From positions 2,604,001-2,668,000 of the forward strand of contig NC_016609.1 of assembly GCF_000246855.1 (NCBI RefSeq): 64,000 bases of DNA, given 5' to 3'. Below are positions 9,436 to 17,393 of this stretch, piece by piece. This stretch comes from Niastella koreensis GR20-10. Lineage in GTDB: Bacteria; Bacteroidota; Bacteroidia; Chitinophagales; Chitinophagaceae. The notes under the pieces are model-generated. The model was not told where the DNA came from, did not search any database, and saw nothing but the letters and a program-made list of their open reading frames with translations. Position numbers and translations under genes: made by a program. Each line of letters begins with the position of its first letter. The stretch's first letter is position 1.

Positions 9436-9531
9436 ATGTCTTAGTATTCTGATTAAACCTTAGGGGGGTGTTGCATATCAGGTATAATAACACACCAAAA
9501 TCCAAAAGGTTTTCTGTAACAAATTGATAGC

Positions 9532-9560
9532 TAGTCAACTAATAATCACCTCGTTGACTA
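9532..9560. promoter_or_regulatory. Inverted repeat TAGTCAAC-N13-GTTGACTA upstream of lipA
   Basis: Perfect 8-bp arms at 9532-9539 and 9553-9560, about 97-125 bases before the lipA start. A third related GATTGATAG/TTAATCAAC half-site lies on each side. This could be an operator; no regulator can be named. Confidence 0.35.
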
Positions 9561-9631
9561 TTAATCAACAAAAATAATATAAAACCGGTAATCAGGGGCT
9601 TTTAGTTATCCCGCAACAGTGTATAAATCAG

Positions 9632-9863
9632 GCATCGAGGCATAAAGGCAACAAGGCAACGAGGGGAACAAGTTGCTTTTGGTTATGGCAACGGAATCTG
9701 GTGTGCGTTGTGAAACGGCAAACGGTTCGCAGCCAGGTTGCTTACCAACCAATAACCTGGAACCCGGAACTCTGAACTAATATAAAAACCCCTAAATAAA
9801 AAGGCGGGCCTTGCGACCCACCTGGTATCTTTATGCCTTTATGCCTCGTTGCCTCGTAGCCTC
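9632..9863. repeat. 3' word-repeat element, AAGGCAACGAGGCAT family
   Basis: The left arm (9632-9663) has CGAGGCATAAAGGCAACAAGGCAACGAGG-type words. The right arm (9829-9863) is its complement (TTTATGCCTTTATGCCTCG and so on). The right arm abuts the stop codon of the outer-membrane protein gene at 9863. The arms are about 165 bases apart and enclose a GC-rich terminator. Confidence 0.6.
9803..9822 (-). terminator. Terminator hairpin of the outer-membrane protein gene
   Basis: On the minus strand GGTGGG-TCGCAAGG-CCCGCC forms a six-pair stem with one G-T pair and is followed by TTTTTATTT. Confidence 0.55.
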
Positions 9864-10663
9864 TACTTTCGTCTGCCTAACAACAGAGTAATATATGCAT
9901 TAAAGAAAAAGTTCTTCTCTGGATTATATGCCATCTGAGCTACTTTCTGCGCATAGTATTCGGCATTTAAACCTACCTCAACGGCCGATACGGTTTCGTT
10001 AAACCGGCCGTAATCGAAGCGAAGGGCTGCTTTGGCAGCTAAGCCAAATTTTGGTTGAACCTTGTTCCAGCCAACGGTAAAGCCCGATGCGCCCTGCTCC
10101 AGGTAATTGCTGTCGATAATTTCGGGATAGGTTTTGCGATAGCGTTGCTGCGCCTGGTCAATCACATCTACATAATAAGGTTTTTGTAACCCAAGGCTTA
10201 AACCGCCCGTATAAATGGCCATCACCCCCACTCCGTTTTTATTGCCTTTGCCGCCAATAATGCGTTGCTGGCCCACACTGAGTTTTACCTGGTAAAAGTT
10301 ATTGAGTTTACCGTAAATAACGCTGTTGAAGTTAAATCCGTTCAACAGGGAAGTGCGCTTTTCTTTCTTGTGCTTTTTTTCGTTGATCTCCAACTGAAAG
10401 ATATTCGCTACCCGGGCGCTTTTAAACCGTCCTATTTCATAGGATAGCCCATAACCATCGGTATTAAGCTTAATGCCGAAAATGCTTTGTTTGTTAAAGA
10501 TAATTTCTCCTTCCTCTTCCCGTTTTATCAGGTCATTGATCCTCTCTTTCCTGGCGGCCTGTTTGTCTTTCTTTGCTGTTGGCGATTTGGGTGTTGGGTT
10601 ATCCTGCGCCCATGTTGTGTGGGCAAGGGTAACAGCCAAAAGGAACAAAACAATTTTCTTCAC
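9863..10663 (-). CDS. Outer-membrane beta-barrel protein, unknown function
   Basis: 266 residues with a clear signal peptide (MKKIVLFLLAVTLAHTTWAQ). A short Lys/Pro-rich segment follows (residues 22-45), then alternating aromatic/polar strands (YGLSYEIGRF, FYQVKLSVGQQR, FFFNAYITLLLGRRK) typical of a small beta-barrel. The last strand ends in an aromatic-rich sequence. It starts with GTG at 10663, since no ATG gives the same signal peptide. It is divergent from the OsmC gene with only 49 bases between starts. No specific function can be recognised; similar proteins are common in Chitinophagaceae. Confidence 0.7.
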   Translation of the reverse strand: MKKIVLFLLAVTLAHTTWAQDNPTPKSPTAKKDKQAARKERINDLIKREEEGEIIFNKQSIFGIKLNTDGYGLSYEIGRFKSARVANIFQLEINEKKHKKEKRTSLLNGFNFNSVIYGKLNNFYQVKLSVGQQRIIGGKGNKNGVGVMAIYTGGLSLGLQKPYYVDVIDQAQQRYRKTYPEIIDSNYLEQGASGFTVGWNKVQPKFGLAAKAALRFDYGRFNETVSAVEVGLNAEYYAQKVAQMAYNPEKNFFFNAYITLLLGRRK

Positions 10664-10712
10664 TGGCTATGATTTGATTATTAAACGTAAATTTAAGGTA
10701 AAAATATACATA

Positions 10713-11153
10713 ATGACTTCTACCGTAGTTTACGAAGGAAATCTAAGAACGGTTTGTTTACACGAAAAATCCGGGTCCACTTTTGAAACCGATCCGCCAA
10801 CGGATAACCAGGGTTTGGGTGAGCGTTTTTCCCCCACCGACATAGTGGCAACTGCCCTTGGCTCCTGCATGCTAACGATCATGGGTATTAAAGCCCGCGA
10901 TATGAACCTCGATATAAAAGGCATTAAAATAGATGTGGAAAAGATCATGAAGGCCGATCCCCGCCGGATCGGTGGCATTAATTTAACATTTCATTTACCA
11001 GATACTTTACAGGTCGATGAAAAACAAAAGACCATCCTGGAAAGAGCAGCCAATACCTGCCCGGTTATGTACAGCATTCACCCCGATATTGAAGTGAATG
11101 TGACCTTTAACTGGAAACCTGAAAACCAATTGGCAATAGACAATAACCAATAA
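10713..11153 (+). CDS. OsmC-family peroxiredoxin
   Basis: 146 residues from the ATG at 10713; the longer open frame begins in non-coding sequence and is rejected. Two redox cysteines are present: Cys52 in TALGSCMLTIMGI and Cys116 in ANTCPVMYSI. These are the paired residues that reduce organic hydroperoxides in OsmC/Ohr proteins. FSPTDIVATALGSC is the family core helix. The expected C-terminus is NVTFNW; the remaining ENQLAIDNNQ is encoded by a word repeat that also supplies the stop codon. It probably detoxifies hydroperoxides in the cytoplasm. Confidence 0.9.
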   Translation: MTSTVVYEGNLRTVCLHEKSGSTFETDPPTDNQGLGERFSPTDIVATALGSCMLTIMGIKARDMNLDIKGIKIDVEKIMKADPRRIGGINLTFHLPDTLQVDEKQKTILERAANTCPVMYSIHPDIEVNVTFNWKPENQLAIDNNQ

Positions 11154-11241
11154 TCAATAACCAATAGTCAATAATCAATAGCCAATTGTCGTGAAATAAA
11201 GATTTTTTGAATATTGGCAATTGACTATTGACTATTGATTC
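11127..11241. repeat. 3' word-repeat element, CAATAGACAATTGG family
   Basis: Tandem CAATAACCAATAATC words form the left arm and GGCAATTGACTATTGAC words the right arm, with a T-rich centre (GATTTTTTG). The stop codon of the OsmC gene is inside the left arm. Confidence 0.65.
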
Positions 11242-11358
11242 AAGCTGGTGGACATCCATCAGCTTTTTTATTATGTATAAACAACCTTTTGGCACCAAAT
11301 CGCCTCTACCTGTCATATCATTATAAAATACATTTCATCGCACAAATTGCTATTTAGT

Positions 11359-12750
11359 ATGAAAAAATGGTCCTCGTTTCTTCTCTTATGTACGCTTGCC
11401 ATCGCTTCTCATGCCACCGTTCGCCTGCCCGCGATCATTTGCAGCAACATGGTACTGCAACAGCAATCAACCGTAAAACTGTGGGGCTGGAGCGCTCCTT
11501 TTGAAAAAATTGTTATTACCACCAGCTGGAATAACAAATCAGATACCCTGAAGGCCACTAACAATGCCAACTGGCAAAAGAATATTCAAACCCCTGCAGC
11601 CGGCGGTCCCTATACCATTACCATCAAGGGCAGCAATACTCCCGCTCCTATTGTGCTGGAAAATGTAATGATCGGTGAAGTGTGGGTTTGCTCGGGCCAG
11701 TCGAACATGGAGTTTGGCTATTATAATAAAATACCTGATGTGGTAGCCGAAGTGCCCACCTGTTATAACCAGAACATCCGCTTTTTTGCCATTCCCAAAA
11801 CCACAGCTACCAGTCCGCAGGATGATTGCGCCGCTAAATGGACTGTGTGTGACAGTAACACGCTGAAAACCTTCAGCGCCGTGGGCTATTTCTTTGGAAA
11901 GAAATTAAATAAAGACCTGAACGTACCCATTGGTTTAATCAATAGCAACTGGGGTGGTACCCCGGCCGAAGTCTGGACACCCGATTCTCTGGTGAACAAC
12001 GATGCGGAACTGAAAGGCGCCGCCGCTAAATTAAAAGCCAATGGCGGCTGGCCCATTACCCCGGGCTATACCTATAATGCCATGATAAACCCGATTGTTA
12101 ATTATAACATCGCAGGTACTATCTGGTACCAGGGTGAGAGCAATACCGAAACCAATGCTTCGTATGCCAAACTGTTTACGATCATGATCGACAGCTGGCG
12201 CAAAGCCTGGGGAAAGGAATTCCCTTTTTATTATGTAGAAATAGCCCCTTATAAATATGGCACCCCGTTGATCGGCGCCCTGCTGCGCGAACAGCAAACA
12301 AGGGTGATGTCGCATCCGCAAACAGGCATGGTGGTTATTACCGACCTGGTGGCTGATACCAATAACATTCACCCCACCAATAAACACGATGTGGGCGCCC
12401 GCCTGGCTAACTGGGCCCTGCACGATACCTATAAAAAAGAAGGGTTCGCCTATAAAAGCCCCCTGTACAAAAGCATGGAAGTGAAGAAGGGCAAAGCATA
12501 CATCAGCTTTGATTATGCGCCTGCCGGCTTAATGGCTACCGGAAAAACCATCACTGAAATATATGTGGCGGGAGCCGATCAGCAGTTCTACCCTGCTGAG
12601 GCCAAAATTGAAAATAACCAGCTGGTGGTGTGGAGTAAACTGGTGAAAGAACCGGTGGCTGTACGCTATGGTTTCACCAATACCGCAATGGGTAATTTGT
12701 TTGGGAAGGAAGGGTTGCCGGTAAATCCGTTCAGGACTGATAGTTGGTAA
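11359..12750 (+). CDS. Secreted sialate O-acetylesterase-like SGNH esterase
   Basis: 463 residues from the ATG at 11359, with a signal peptide (KKWSSFLLLCTLAIASHA). CSGQSNME holds the nucleophile Ser115, GTIWYQGESN is the oxyanion block, and DTNNIHPTNKHD supplies the Asp and His of the triad. This is the SASA (PF03629) layout: an N-terminal beta sandwich (LPAIICSNMVLQQ...), then the split SGNH domain. It removes O-acetyl groups from sialic acid or plant polysaccharides such as xylan; the substrate is not evident. A word repeat starts in the base after the stop codon. Confidence 0.88.
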   Translation: MKKWSSFLLLCTLAIASHATVRLPAIICSNMVLQQQSTVKLWGWSAPFEKIVITTSWNNKSDTLKATNNANWQKNIQTPAAGGPYTITIKGSNTPAPIVLENVMIGEVWVCSGQSNMEFGYYNKIPDVVAEVPTCYNQNIRFFAIPKTTATSPQDDCAAKWTVCDSNTLKTFSAVGYFFGKKLNKDLNVPIGLINSNWGGTPAEVWTPDSLVNNDAELKGAAAKLKANGGWPITPGYTYNAMINPIVNYNIAGTIWYQGESNTETNASYAKLFTIMIDSWRKAWGKEFPFYYVEIAPYKYGTPLIGALLREQQTRVMSHPQTGMVVITDLVADTNNIHPTNKHDVGARLANWALHDTYKKEGFAYKSPLYKSMEVKKGKAYISFDYAPAGLMATGKTITEIYVAGADQQFYPAEAKIENNQLVVWSKLVKEPVAVRYGFTNTAMGNLFGKEGLPVNPFRTDSW

Positions 12751-12838
12751 GTTCCGAGTTCAGAGTTCCAAGTTCCGAGTTTCGAGTTCAGAGTTCAGAG
12801 TTCAAAAACCTGGAACCTGGAACTCGAAACTTGGAACT
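12751..12838. repeat. 3' word-repeat element, AGTTCCGAG family
   Basis: Left arm: GTTCCGAGTTCAGAGTTCC-type words immediately after the esterase stop. Right arm: complementary CCTGGAACTCGAAACTTGG words. It fills the whole space between two convergent genes and could fold into one long imperfect hairpin. Confidence 0.7.
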
Positions 12839-12844
12839 AAAAAA

Positions 12845-13303
12845 TTAATAAATTCTACCTCTACCCTCTGCTGTTTTAATTAACTCTTCAGCCAAAGTAT
12901 CATCAAACACTTCTTCCCGGTTGGCCAGTACTTCTCTGAGAATGTCGTGAATAGTGATAATCCCCATAAATTTTTTCTCATCGATGGCTACCAGGTAGCG
13001 GGCTTTGCTTCTTATCATCAGGATCATGCAATGCTCCACCGTTTCTTCGGGACCTACCACGGGTAAATCGGTGGTCATTACTTCCTGTACATGGGCCTCT
13101 TTACTGCTGCGGCCTTTTAAAACTACGTTGCGGCTGTAATCCTTTTCCGAAAAAACGCCTTTGTACGCGTCCCCGTCCATTACAATCAGGTAACTCAGGT
13201 TTACCTGTTCAAGCAGGTGCAGGGCATCGATCACTAAAGCATCGGGCTTAATGATATTCTCCGGACGCGGTTTACTAGCAATAAGATCGTCTACCGTTCT
13301 CAT
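12845..13303 (-). CDS. Two-CBS-domain protein
   Basis: 152 residues with two consecutive CBS domains. The first covers roughly 15-70 (VIDALHLLEQVNLSYLIVMD, GVFSEKDYSRNVV) and the second 75-130 (VQEVMTTDLPVVGPEE, ARYLVAIDEKKFMGIITIHD). Such stand-alone CBS proteins bind adenosine nucleotides and regulate partner enzymes or transporters. No partner domain is fused. A short tail (EELIKTAEGRGRIY) follows. The repeat between this gene and the esterase separates two convergent transcripts. Confidence 0.9.
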   Translation of the reverse strand: MRTVDDLIASKPRPENIIKPDALVIDALHLLEQVNLSYLIVMDGDAYKGVFSEKDYSRNVVLKGRSSKEAHVQEVMTTDLPVVGPEETVEHCMILMIRSKARYLVAIDEKKFMGIITIHDILREVLANREEVFDDTLAEELIKTAEGRGRIY

Positions 13304-13478
13304 GAAATGAACATTTGTTTAAAGTTCGTATTTTATTCTATACGACCATGATATAAATCATGTGCCGTAGTGCATATTGGCGATAAATTTATTACTTAAT
13401 TGGGTTGAGCCTTCATGAACTATCCTGTTCAGGGCCAAAAAACGCCTATTTTCGCACCAATCAAATATCATCAGTCAT

Positions 13479-13733
13479 ATGAATATCCAGGAATTGTTCG
13501 ATCAGGCCGTGGCCCGCAGCAAAACCCTAACCGAAAAACCGGGTAATGATGTGCTTTTACAATTATACAGCCTGTATAAACAAGCTACCGAAGGCGATGT
13601 AAACATCGATCCCCCGGCCAATGCCTTTGATTTTGTTGGCAAAGCTAAATATAACGCCTGGGAAGGGTTGAAAGGCAAGTCTAAAGAAAATGCGATGCAG
13701 GAGTATATAGACCTTATTGGTAAGTTGAAATAA
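13479..13733 (+). CDS. Acyl-CoA-binding protein
   Basis: 84 residues, a four-helix bundle. LLQLYSLYKQATEGDVN and AKYNAWEGLKGKSKENAMQEYI match the ACBP signature, including the Tyr, Lys and Trp that bind the CoA adenine and the acyl chain. It buffers long-chain acyl-CoA in the cytoplasm and is frequent in Bacteroidota. A word repeat of 53 bases separates it from the following membrane-protein gene. Confidence 0.93.
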   Translation: MNIQELFDQAVARSKTLTEKPGNDVLLQLYSLYKQATEGDVNIDPPANAFDFVGKAKYNAWEGLKGKSKENAMQEYIDLIGKLK

Positions 13734-13737
13734 TATC

Positions 13738-13790
13738 AGTTCCAGGTTCCAGGTTTTTGAACTCGGAACCTGGAACTCGGAACTCTGAAC
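13738..13790. repeat. 3' word-repeat element, GTTCCAGG family
   Basis: CAGTTCCAGGTTCCAGG and its complement CCTGGAACTCGGAAC form a short hairpin of words just after the ACBP stop. The word is the same family as at 12751-12838, about 0.9 kb upstream. Confidence 0.65.
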
Positions 13791-13795
13791 AAATA

Positions 13796-14341
13796 ATGAA
13801 AAAGACCTTTCTATATAAAATATGGCAACATAACAGGAAATTGGGCTTCCTGTTAACTGCATTTGCTTGTTTAACTGTAATTACGAATTTGATGGGCGAT
13901 GAAGTAACGCCGTTTTTTGTATGGGGAATGTATTCTGAAAAAGAAAAGCCGGTACAGGCGGTGGAGATCTTAAAAACCACCATTAACGGGGATACCGTTG
14001 TTAATGTTTACAATTACACAAACGGAGATACCCGTTTTTTCCTGTTGGGCCCCCTGGCCTATTTCAAAAAAATAAAGGATAATAATAACCAGGACCCTAC
14101 CATCACCTTTCTGCAAACGAAGCTGGGCAGGCATTATAACAACATTCGCCCGTTTGAGCGGGCGTTGTTCAATACCGGGCCGCAGCAACAGGAATTTCTC
14201 AACTGGTATGTCCGCTACCTGCAACAGGTAACCTTTATTCCGGTAAACACATTGCGGGTGGAGGTGGTTCATGCACATTATACCAGCCAAAACCTGGTAA
14301 CCGATTCCGTTAACCTGTTTGCAACATGGCAAAGACACTGA
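13796..14341 (+). CDS. Single-TM membrane protein, unknown
   Basis: 181 residues. One transmembrane segment near the N-terminus (LGFLLTAFACLTVITNLMG) follows a basic start (MKKTFLYKIWQHNRK). The rest is soluble, with GDTVVNVYNYTNGDTRFFLLGPL and LNWYVRYLQQVTFIPVNTLRVEVV. The ATG at 13796 is preferred because the earlier frame runs through repeat sequence. Its last 16 bases overlap the start of the next membrane-protein gene, so the two products probably work together. I do not recognise a family. Confidence 0.6.
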   Translation: MKKTFLYKIWQHNRKLGFLLTAFACLTVITNLMGDEVTPFFVWGMYSEKEKPVQAVEILKTTINGDTVVNVYNYTNGDTRFFLLGPLAYFKKIKDNNNQDPTITFLQTKLGRHYNNIRPFERALFNTGPQQQEFLNWYVRYLQQVTFIPVNTLRVEVVHAHYTSQNLVTDSVNLFATWQRH

Positions 14342-15204
14342 CCAATATTGTATTTTATTCACCCTGGGAACGCAGGCGCATAGCCCGGATCGTATTTGCA
14401 CTGATCGGGCTTTCGCTCATCTGGTCGTTCTTTTCCGATACCCTGTTGCATCAGCTACAGCGCCCCGTTATCAGGTTCCCGTATGTTGACCTTACTTATT
14501 GGGGCATGCACTGGCTGGGCATTCCTGAGTTTTTAACCGGTAATTTCTGGGTGGCGCTGATTTTTGACGGGGCCCTTTTTGCGGCTTGCATCGGGTCGTT
14601 TCTGGCGCCGGAAAAAAAGCTGTACGTATGGTCGCTGATCGTCCTGTACTTTTTTTATTTTATTACTTTCAATACGTTTGGCACGCACCATACCAACCAT
14701 AAAATCGGCTTCCTGCTGGTTGCTCTTCCTTTTACCGTTGCCGACTACAAATCGTTTAACTACCTGTGGCAGGGGCTGCGCTATTTTTTCCTGTTTGCCC
14801 TGGCCGATGCTTTCTTATGGAAATTCTTCAGGCTGGCCTGGCTGCATCCCAATCAGGGCCTGTTTATAATGAAAAAGAATGCGGCTGCGATTTTATATTT
14901 TGAAACCAATAGCTGGATAGCAGCCGTGTACCGCTGGCTGTTACAATACCCCGGCCTGGTTAATGCAGGGTATCTGGCAGGTGTGGTAATGGAAGGGTTG
15001 TTTATCATTGGCTTTTTTACCCGCAAATACGATAAATACCTGTTGGCTTTGGCAATTGTGCTCACCCTGGGATTCTGGTTGATTGCCGATGCCTATTTCT
15101 TTCAATTTATGGTGTTGTCGCTTACGCTTATTAACTTTCATAAGCTTTATGAACCCCGCCGTTTTGCCAGCATCCGGAAAAAGGGCGATATGACGCCGGT
15201 ATGA
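14326..15204 (+). CDS. Multi-spanning membrane protein (HTTM-like), unknown
   Basis: 292 residues with about seven to eight hydrophobic segments. Features include FGTHHTNHKIGFLLVALPF after the third or fourth segment and a His/Trp-rich periplasmic stretch. The arrangement recalls the HTTM/vitamin-K-carboxylase-like membrane domain, but the match is only impressionistic. It overlaps the preceding single-TM gene by 16 bases. Its own 3' end overlaps the convergent flippase gene by 58 bases, so both strands code there. Possible role in the envelope or glycan block that follows. Confidence 0.6.
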   Translation: MAKTLTNIVFYSPWERRRIARIVFALIGLSLIWSFFSDTLLHQLQRPVIRFPYVDLTYWGMHWLGIPEFLTGNFWVALIFDGALFAACIGSFLAPEKKLYVWSLIVLYFFYFITFNTFGTHHTNHKIGFLLVALPFTVADYKSFNYLWQGLRYFFLFALADAFLWKFFRLAWLHPNQGLFIMKKNAAAILYFETNSWIAAVYRWLLQYPGLVNAGYLAGVVMEGLFIIGFFTRKYDKYLLALAIVLTLGFWLIADAYFFQFMVLSLTLINFHKLYEPRRFASIRKKGDMTPV

Positions 15205-16502
15205 TTGCCGGCATACACCGTCAATAAAATATTGTAGATAACATTACTGATTAGCATGGCCAGGGCCGCGCCGGTAATACCCTGTAGAGGTATCAACAGT
15301 CGGCTTAACACAGTAAGCAAAATCACATACACCAGCAGCGCAATGGCCGATAATTTTTCCTTTCCCTGCATCATTAAAATGGTGTTTGCCGGGCCAAACA
15401 AACCAAACAACGCGTTAGACGCACTCATTAAAACAAGCGCCGGGTAACCGGCAGTAAATTCTGCGCCAAAATACCCCAGCAACCAGGGACCAGCCAGTAC
15501 GTTCAATGCTATCAATGGTAACGAGGTAATTAGAATGATATAAGTTGACTCGGTATACAGTTTTTGTTTGTACGATTGTTCGGAGGTATGGTGAACCGCA
15601 AACATTTGCGGCAATACTGTATGTAACAGGAAGAATGGATAAGTGATGAGATCGGCGAACCGGGCGCTGATGTTGAAGATGCCAATGCTTTTTTCGGCGG
15701 TAAAAAATGGCATCATCAGCATACCGATTTTACTCACCAGTAAATTCAACAGGCTGATGCTTAAAAAATAAAATGTTTGGGTGCGCAAGCCCTCCCCCTG
15801 GTACCGTTCGGTCCCATTTTTAAAAAAGGGTTTTGTTTTTTGTATTATAAGCCAGGCCAGCACAGCCGCACAAATAAACAGGTTGAACACGGAAATGCCT
15901 ATGAGCCTGCCGGCATCCATGGTAAAAGATAACCATCCCGCTGCAGCTATAAAGGCCGTGAATAAAAAAGGCTTTAACAGGCGTTCAATTACCTGGCTTA
16001 GCCTGATGTGGTTCAGCGATTGTAAAACCATCTGGTTAATGGTTAAAAATGCCGATAAATAAATGGCCAAAGCGGCAATCAGGAATTGCGGGCGGTATTC
16101 ACTTAACGTTGGAATGGGAAAAAGATAAATAAGCAGCAAAAAAAGCCCGCTGATAACTATACCGCCCAGCGCCACGCGAATATTGGCATGCCTGATAACC
16201 GCGCCCCCCTGCACCAGGTTGTTCTGCACTTTGTATTTTGGCAGGCGGCTCAACACCACATCATCCTGCCCGTTCAGGGCCAGCATAGTCAATATGCTGA
16301 TCCAGTTAAACACATGCACATACACGCCGTATTTTTCCGACCCAAAGAATTTTACCAGTAAATAATTGCCGGCGAATACCAGCACCAGAGAAATGCCCTG
16401 GATGATCAGGGAATGAATGATCCCTTTTATCAGTCTGGTGCGGTCCGCTTCCTGCAGATCGCTTTTCATTAATTTCTGGTAAATAGACTGTAAAAGGTTC
16501 AT
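15147..16502 (-). CDS. Wzx-like polysaccharide flippase (MATE/MVF fold)
   Basis: 451 residues with about 12-14 predicted transmembrane helices. IIHSLIIQGISLVLVFAGNYLLVKFFG at the N-terminus and GAALAMLISNVIYNILLTVYAG at the C-terminus match the polysaccharide biosynthesis/O-antigen flippase family (PF01943/PF13440). It would move lipid-linked saccharides across the inner membrane. It is 14 bases downstream of an FkbM methyltransferase and convergent with the HTTM-like gene. The ATG at 16502 fits the family start. Confidence 0.85.
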   Translation of the reverse strand: MNLLQSIYQKLMKSDLQEADRTRLIKGIIHSLIIQGISLVLVFAGNYLLVKFFGSEKYGVYVHVFNWISILTMLALNGQDDVVLSRLPKYKVQNNLVQGGAVIRHANIRVALGGIVISGLFLLLIYLFPIPTLSEYRPQFLIAALAIYLSAFLTINQMVLQSLNHIRLSQVIERLLKPFLFTAFIAAAGWLSFTMDAGRLIGISVFNLFICAAVLAWLIIQKTKPFFKNGTERYQGEGLRTQTFYFLSISLLNLLVSKIGMLMMPFFTAEKSIGIFNISARFADLITYPFFLLHTVLPQMFAVHHTSEQSYKQKLYTESTYIILITSLPLIALNVLAGPWLLGYFGAEFTAGYPALVLMSASNALFGLFGPANTILMMQGKEKLSAIALLVYVILLTVLSRLLIPLQGITGAALAMLISNVIYNILLTVYAGNHTGVISPFFRMLAKRRGS

Positions 16503-16516
16503 GGGTGTTTTTAGGG

Positions 16517-17368
16517 TTATGATCGGGCGTGGATGTCAACCCAAAATATCAATTGTTTGTTTTGTGTGGTGGCATAAAAGTCATCGTAATGACGCCGGAT
16601 GTATTTCCTGGTAGTTTCATAATCGCTCCAGGTACCGCTTAACGCTTCCCCAAAAGGAGCGGTCACATAATCAGGGTCCACTTTTCTTGTGCAGGCTACC
16701 AGGTGCCGGTTGCTGAAGCGGGCGGTATACCAGCCGGTTATCCGTTCCAGTTTGGTGCGCACCCGGGAATAGAATTGCTGGATGCGGCGGTAATAATTTT
16801 CATCGGTTAAGGGCAGCAGGCTTTCCTGGTCAATCAACTGAAAAGAGGTGTACCCGGCTGCCCTGAGGGCATCGAGGGTTGTAAATAACAGGTGGTTGTT
16901 TTGCTGAATTTCCGCTATGCTGTGGCAGGCGATCTCACAGGAAATATACCTGGGTTGGCTGGTTTTACCGGCAAGGCTCCGGATGGCCACGGCATCATTC
17001 CCTTCTATATCTATTTTGCAATAATAGGGCGTTCCGTATTTCTCAAACAGGCCGGCCAATGTGGTGGAGGCCAGTTCCACTGTTTGATCGATGGCCGCTT
17101 CCCTTTCGGCCAGGTTTTTGGTGGCCGAACTGCGCCAGTCGTCACGGCTTACATAAAAGAAGATCCAGTCATTGTCTTTTTCGGCAACCGCCACATTCAA
17201 CACGATCAGGTTACCCGCTTTTATAGCAGCGCTGAAATGCTGTTCCAGCTCTTCTGCCAGCAGCGGGTTGGCTTCCACTGCCACTACCCGGTAGCCTTTT
17301 GCCAGGTACCACGCGGTATCGTCACCATGATGCGCCCCGATATCATATACTAAATTCGATTGTACCAT
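16517..17368 (-). CDS. FkbM-family methyltransferase
   Basis: 283 residues. The Rossmann SAM site is LVYDIGAHHGDDTAWYL, then VVAVEANPLL with the acidic ribose ligand. YYCKIDIEGNDAVAI is the FkbM catalytic block. About 70 C-terminal residues lie beyond the core. FkbM enzymes O-methylate sugars in surface polysaccharides. It lies between a sulfatase-fold membrane enzyme (25 bases upstream) and a flippase (14 bases downstream) in a probable operon, so a glycan substrate is likely. Confidence 0.88.
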   Translation of the reverse strand: MVQSNLVYDIGAHHGDDTAWYLAKGYRVVAVEANPLLAEELEQHFSAAIKAGNLIVLNVAVAEKDNDWIFFYVSRDDWRSSATKNLAEREAAIDQTVELASTTLAGLFEKYGTPYYCKIDIEGNDAVAIRSLAGKTSQPRYISCEIACHSIAEIQQNNHLLFTTLDALRAAGYTSFQLIDQESLLPLTDENYYRRIQQFYSRVRTKLERITGWYTARFSNRHLVACTRKVDPDYVTAPFGEALSGTWSDYETTRKYIRRHYDDFYATTQNKQLIFWVDIHARS

Positions 17369-17393
17369 TAATGGAATGCTTTTGAAACGAAAA

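Larger units (their letters stand above)
9436..9862. other. 427-base spacer upstream of lipA
   Basis: No coding region is supported. Near lipA is a perfect 8-bp inverted repeat at 9532-9560. The rest is occupied by word repeats (9632-9863), a stretch of GGAACCCGGAACTCTGAAC words at about 9748-9780, and a terminator hairpin for the downstream outer-membrane protein gene. Confidence 0.6.

Noticed and set aside
12751-12838. Possible CRISPR or tandem array because of the recurring AGTTCCGAG words
   Set aside because: There are no constant-length spacers or fixed-length repeats; the words are near-tandem and arranged as two complementary arms.
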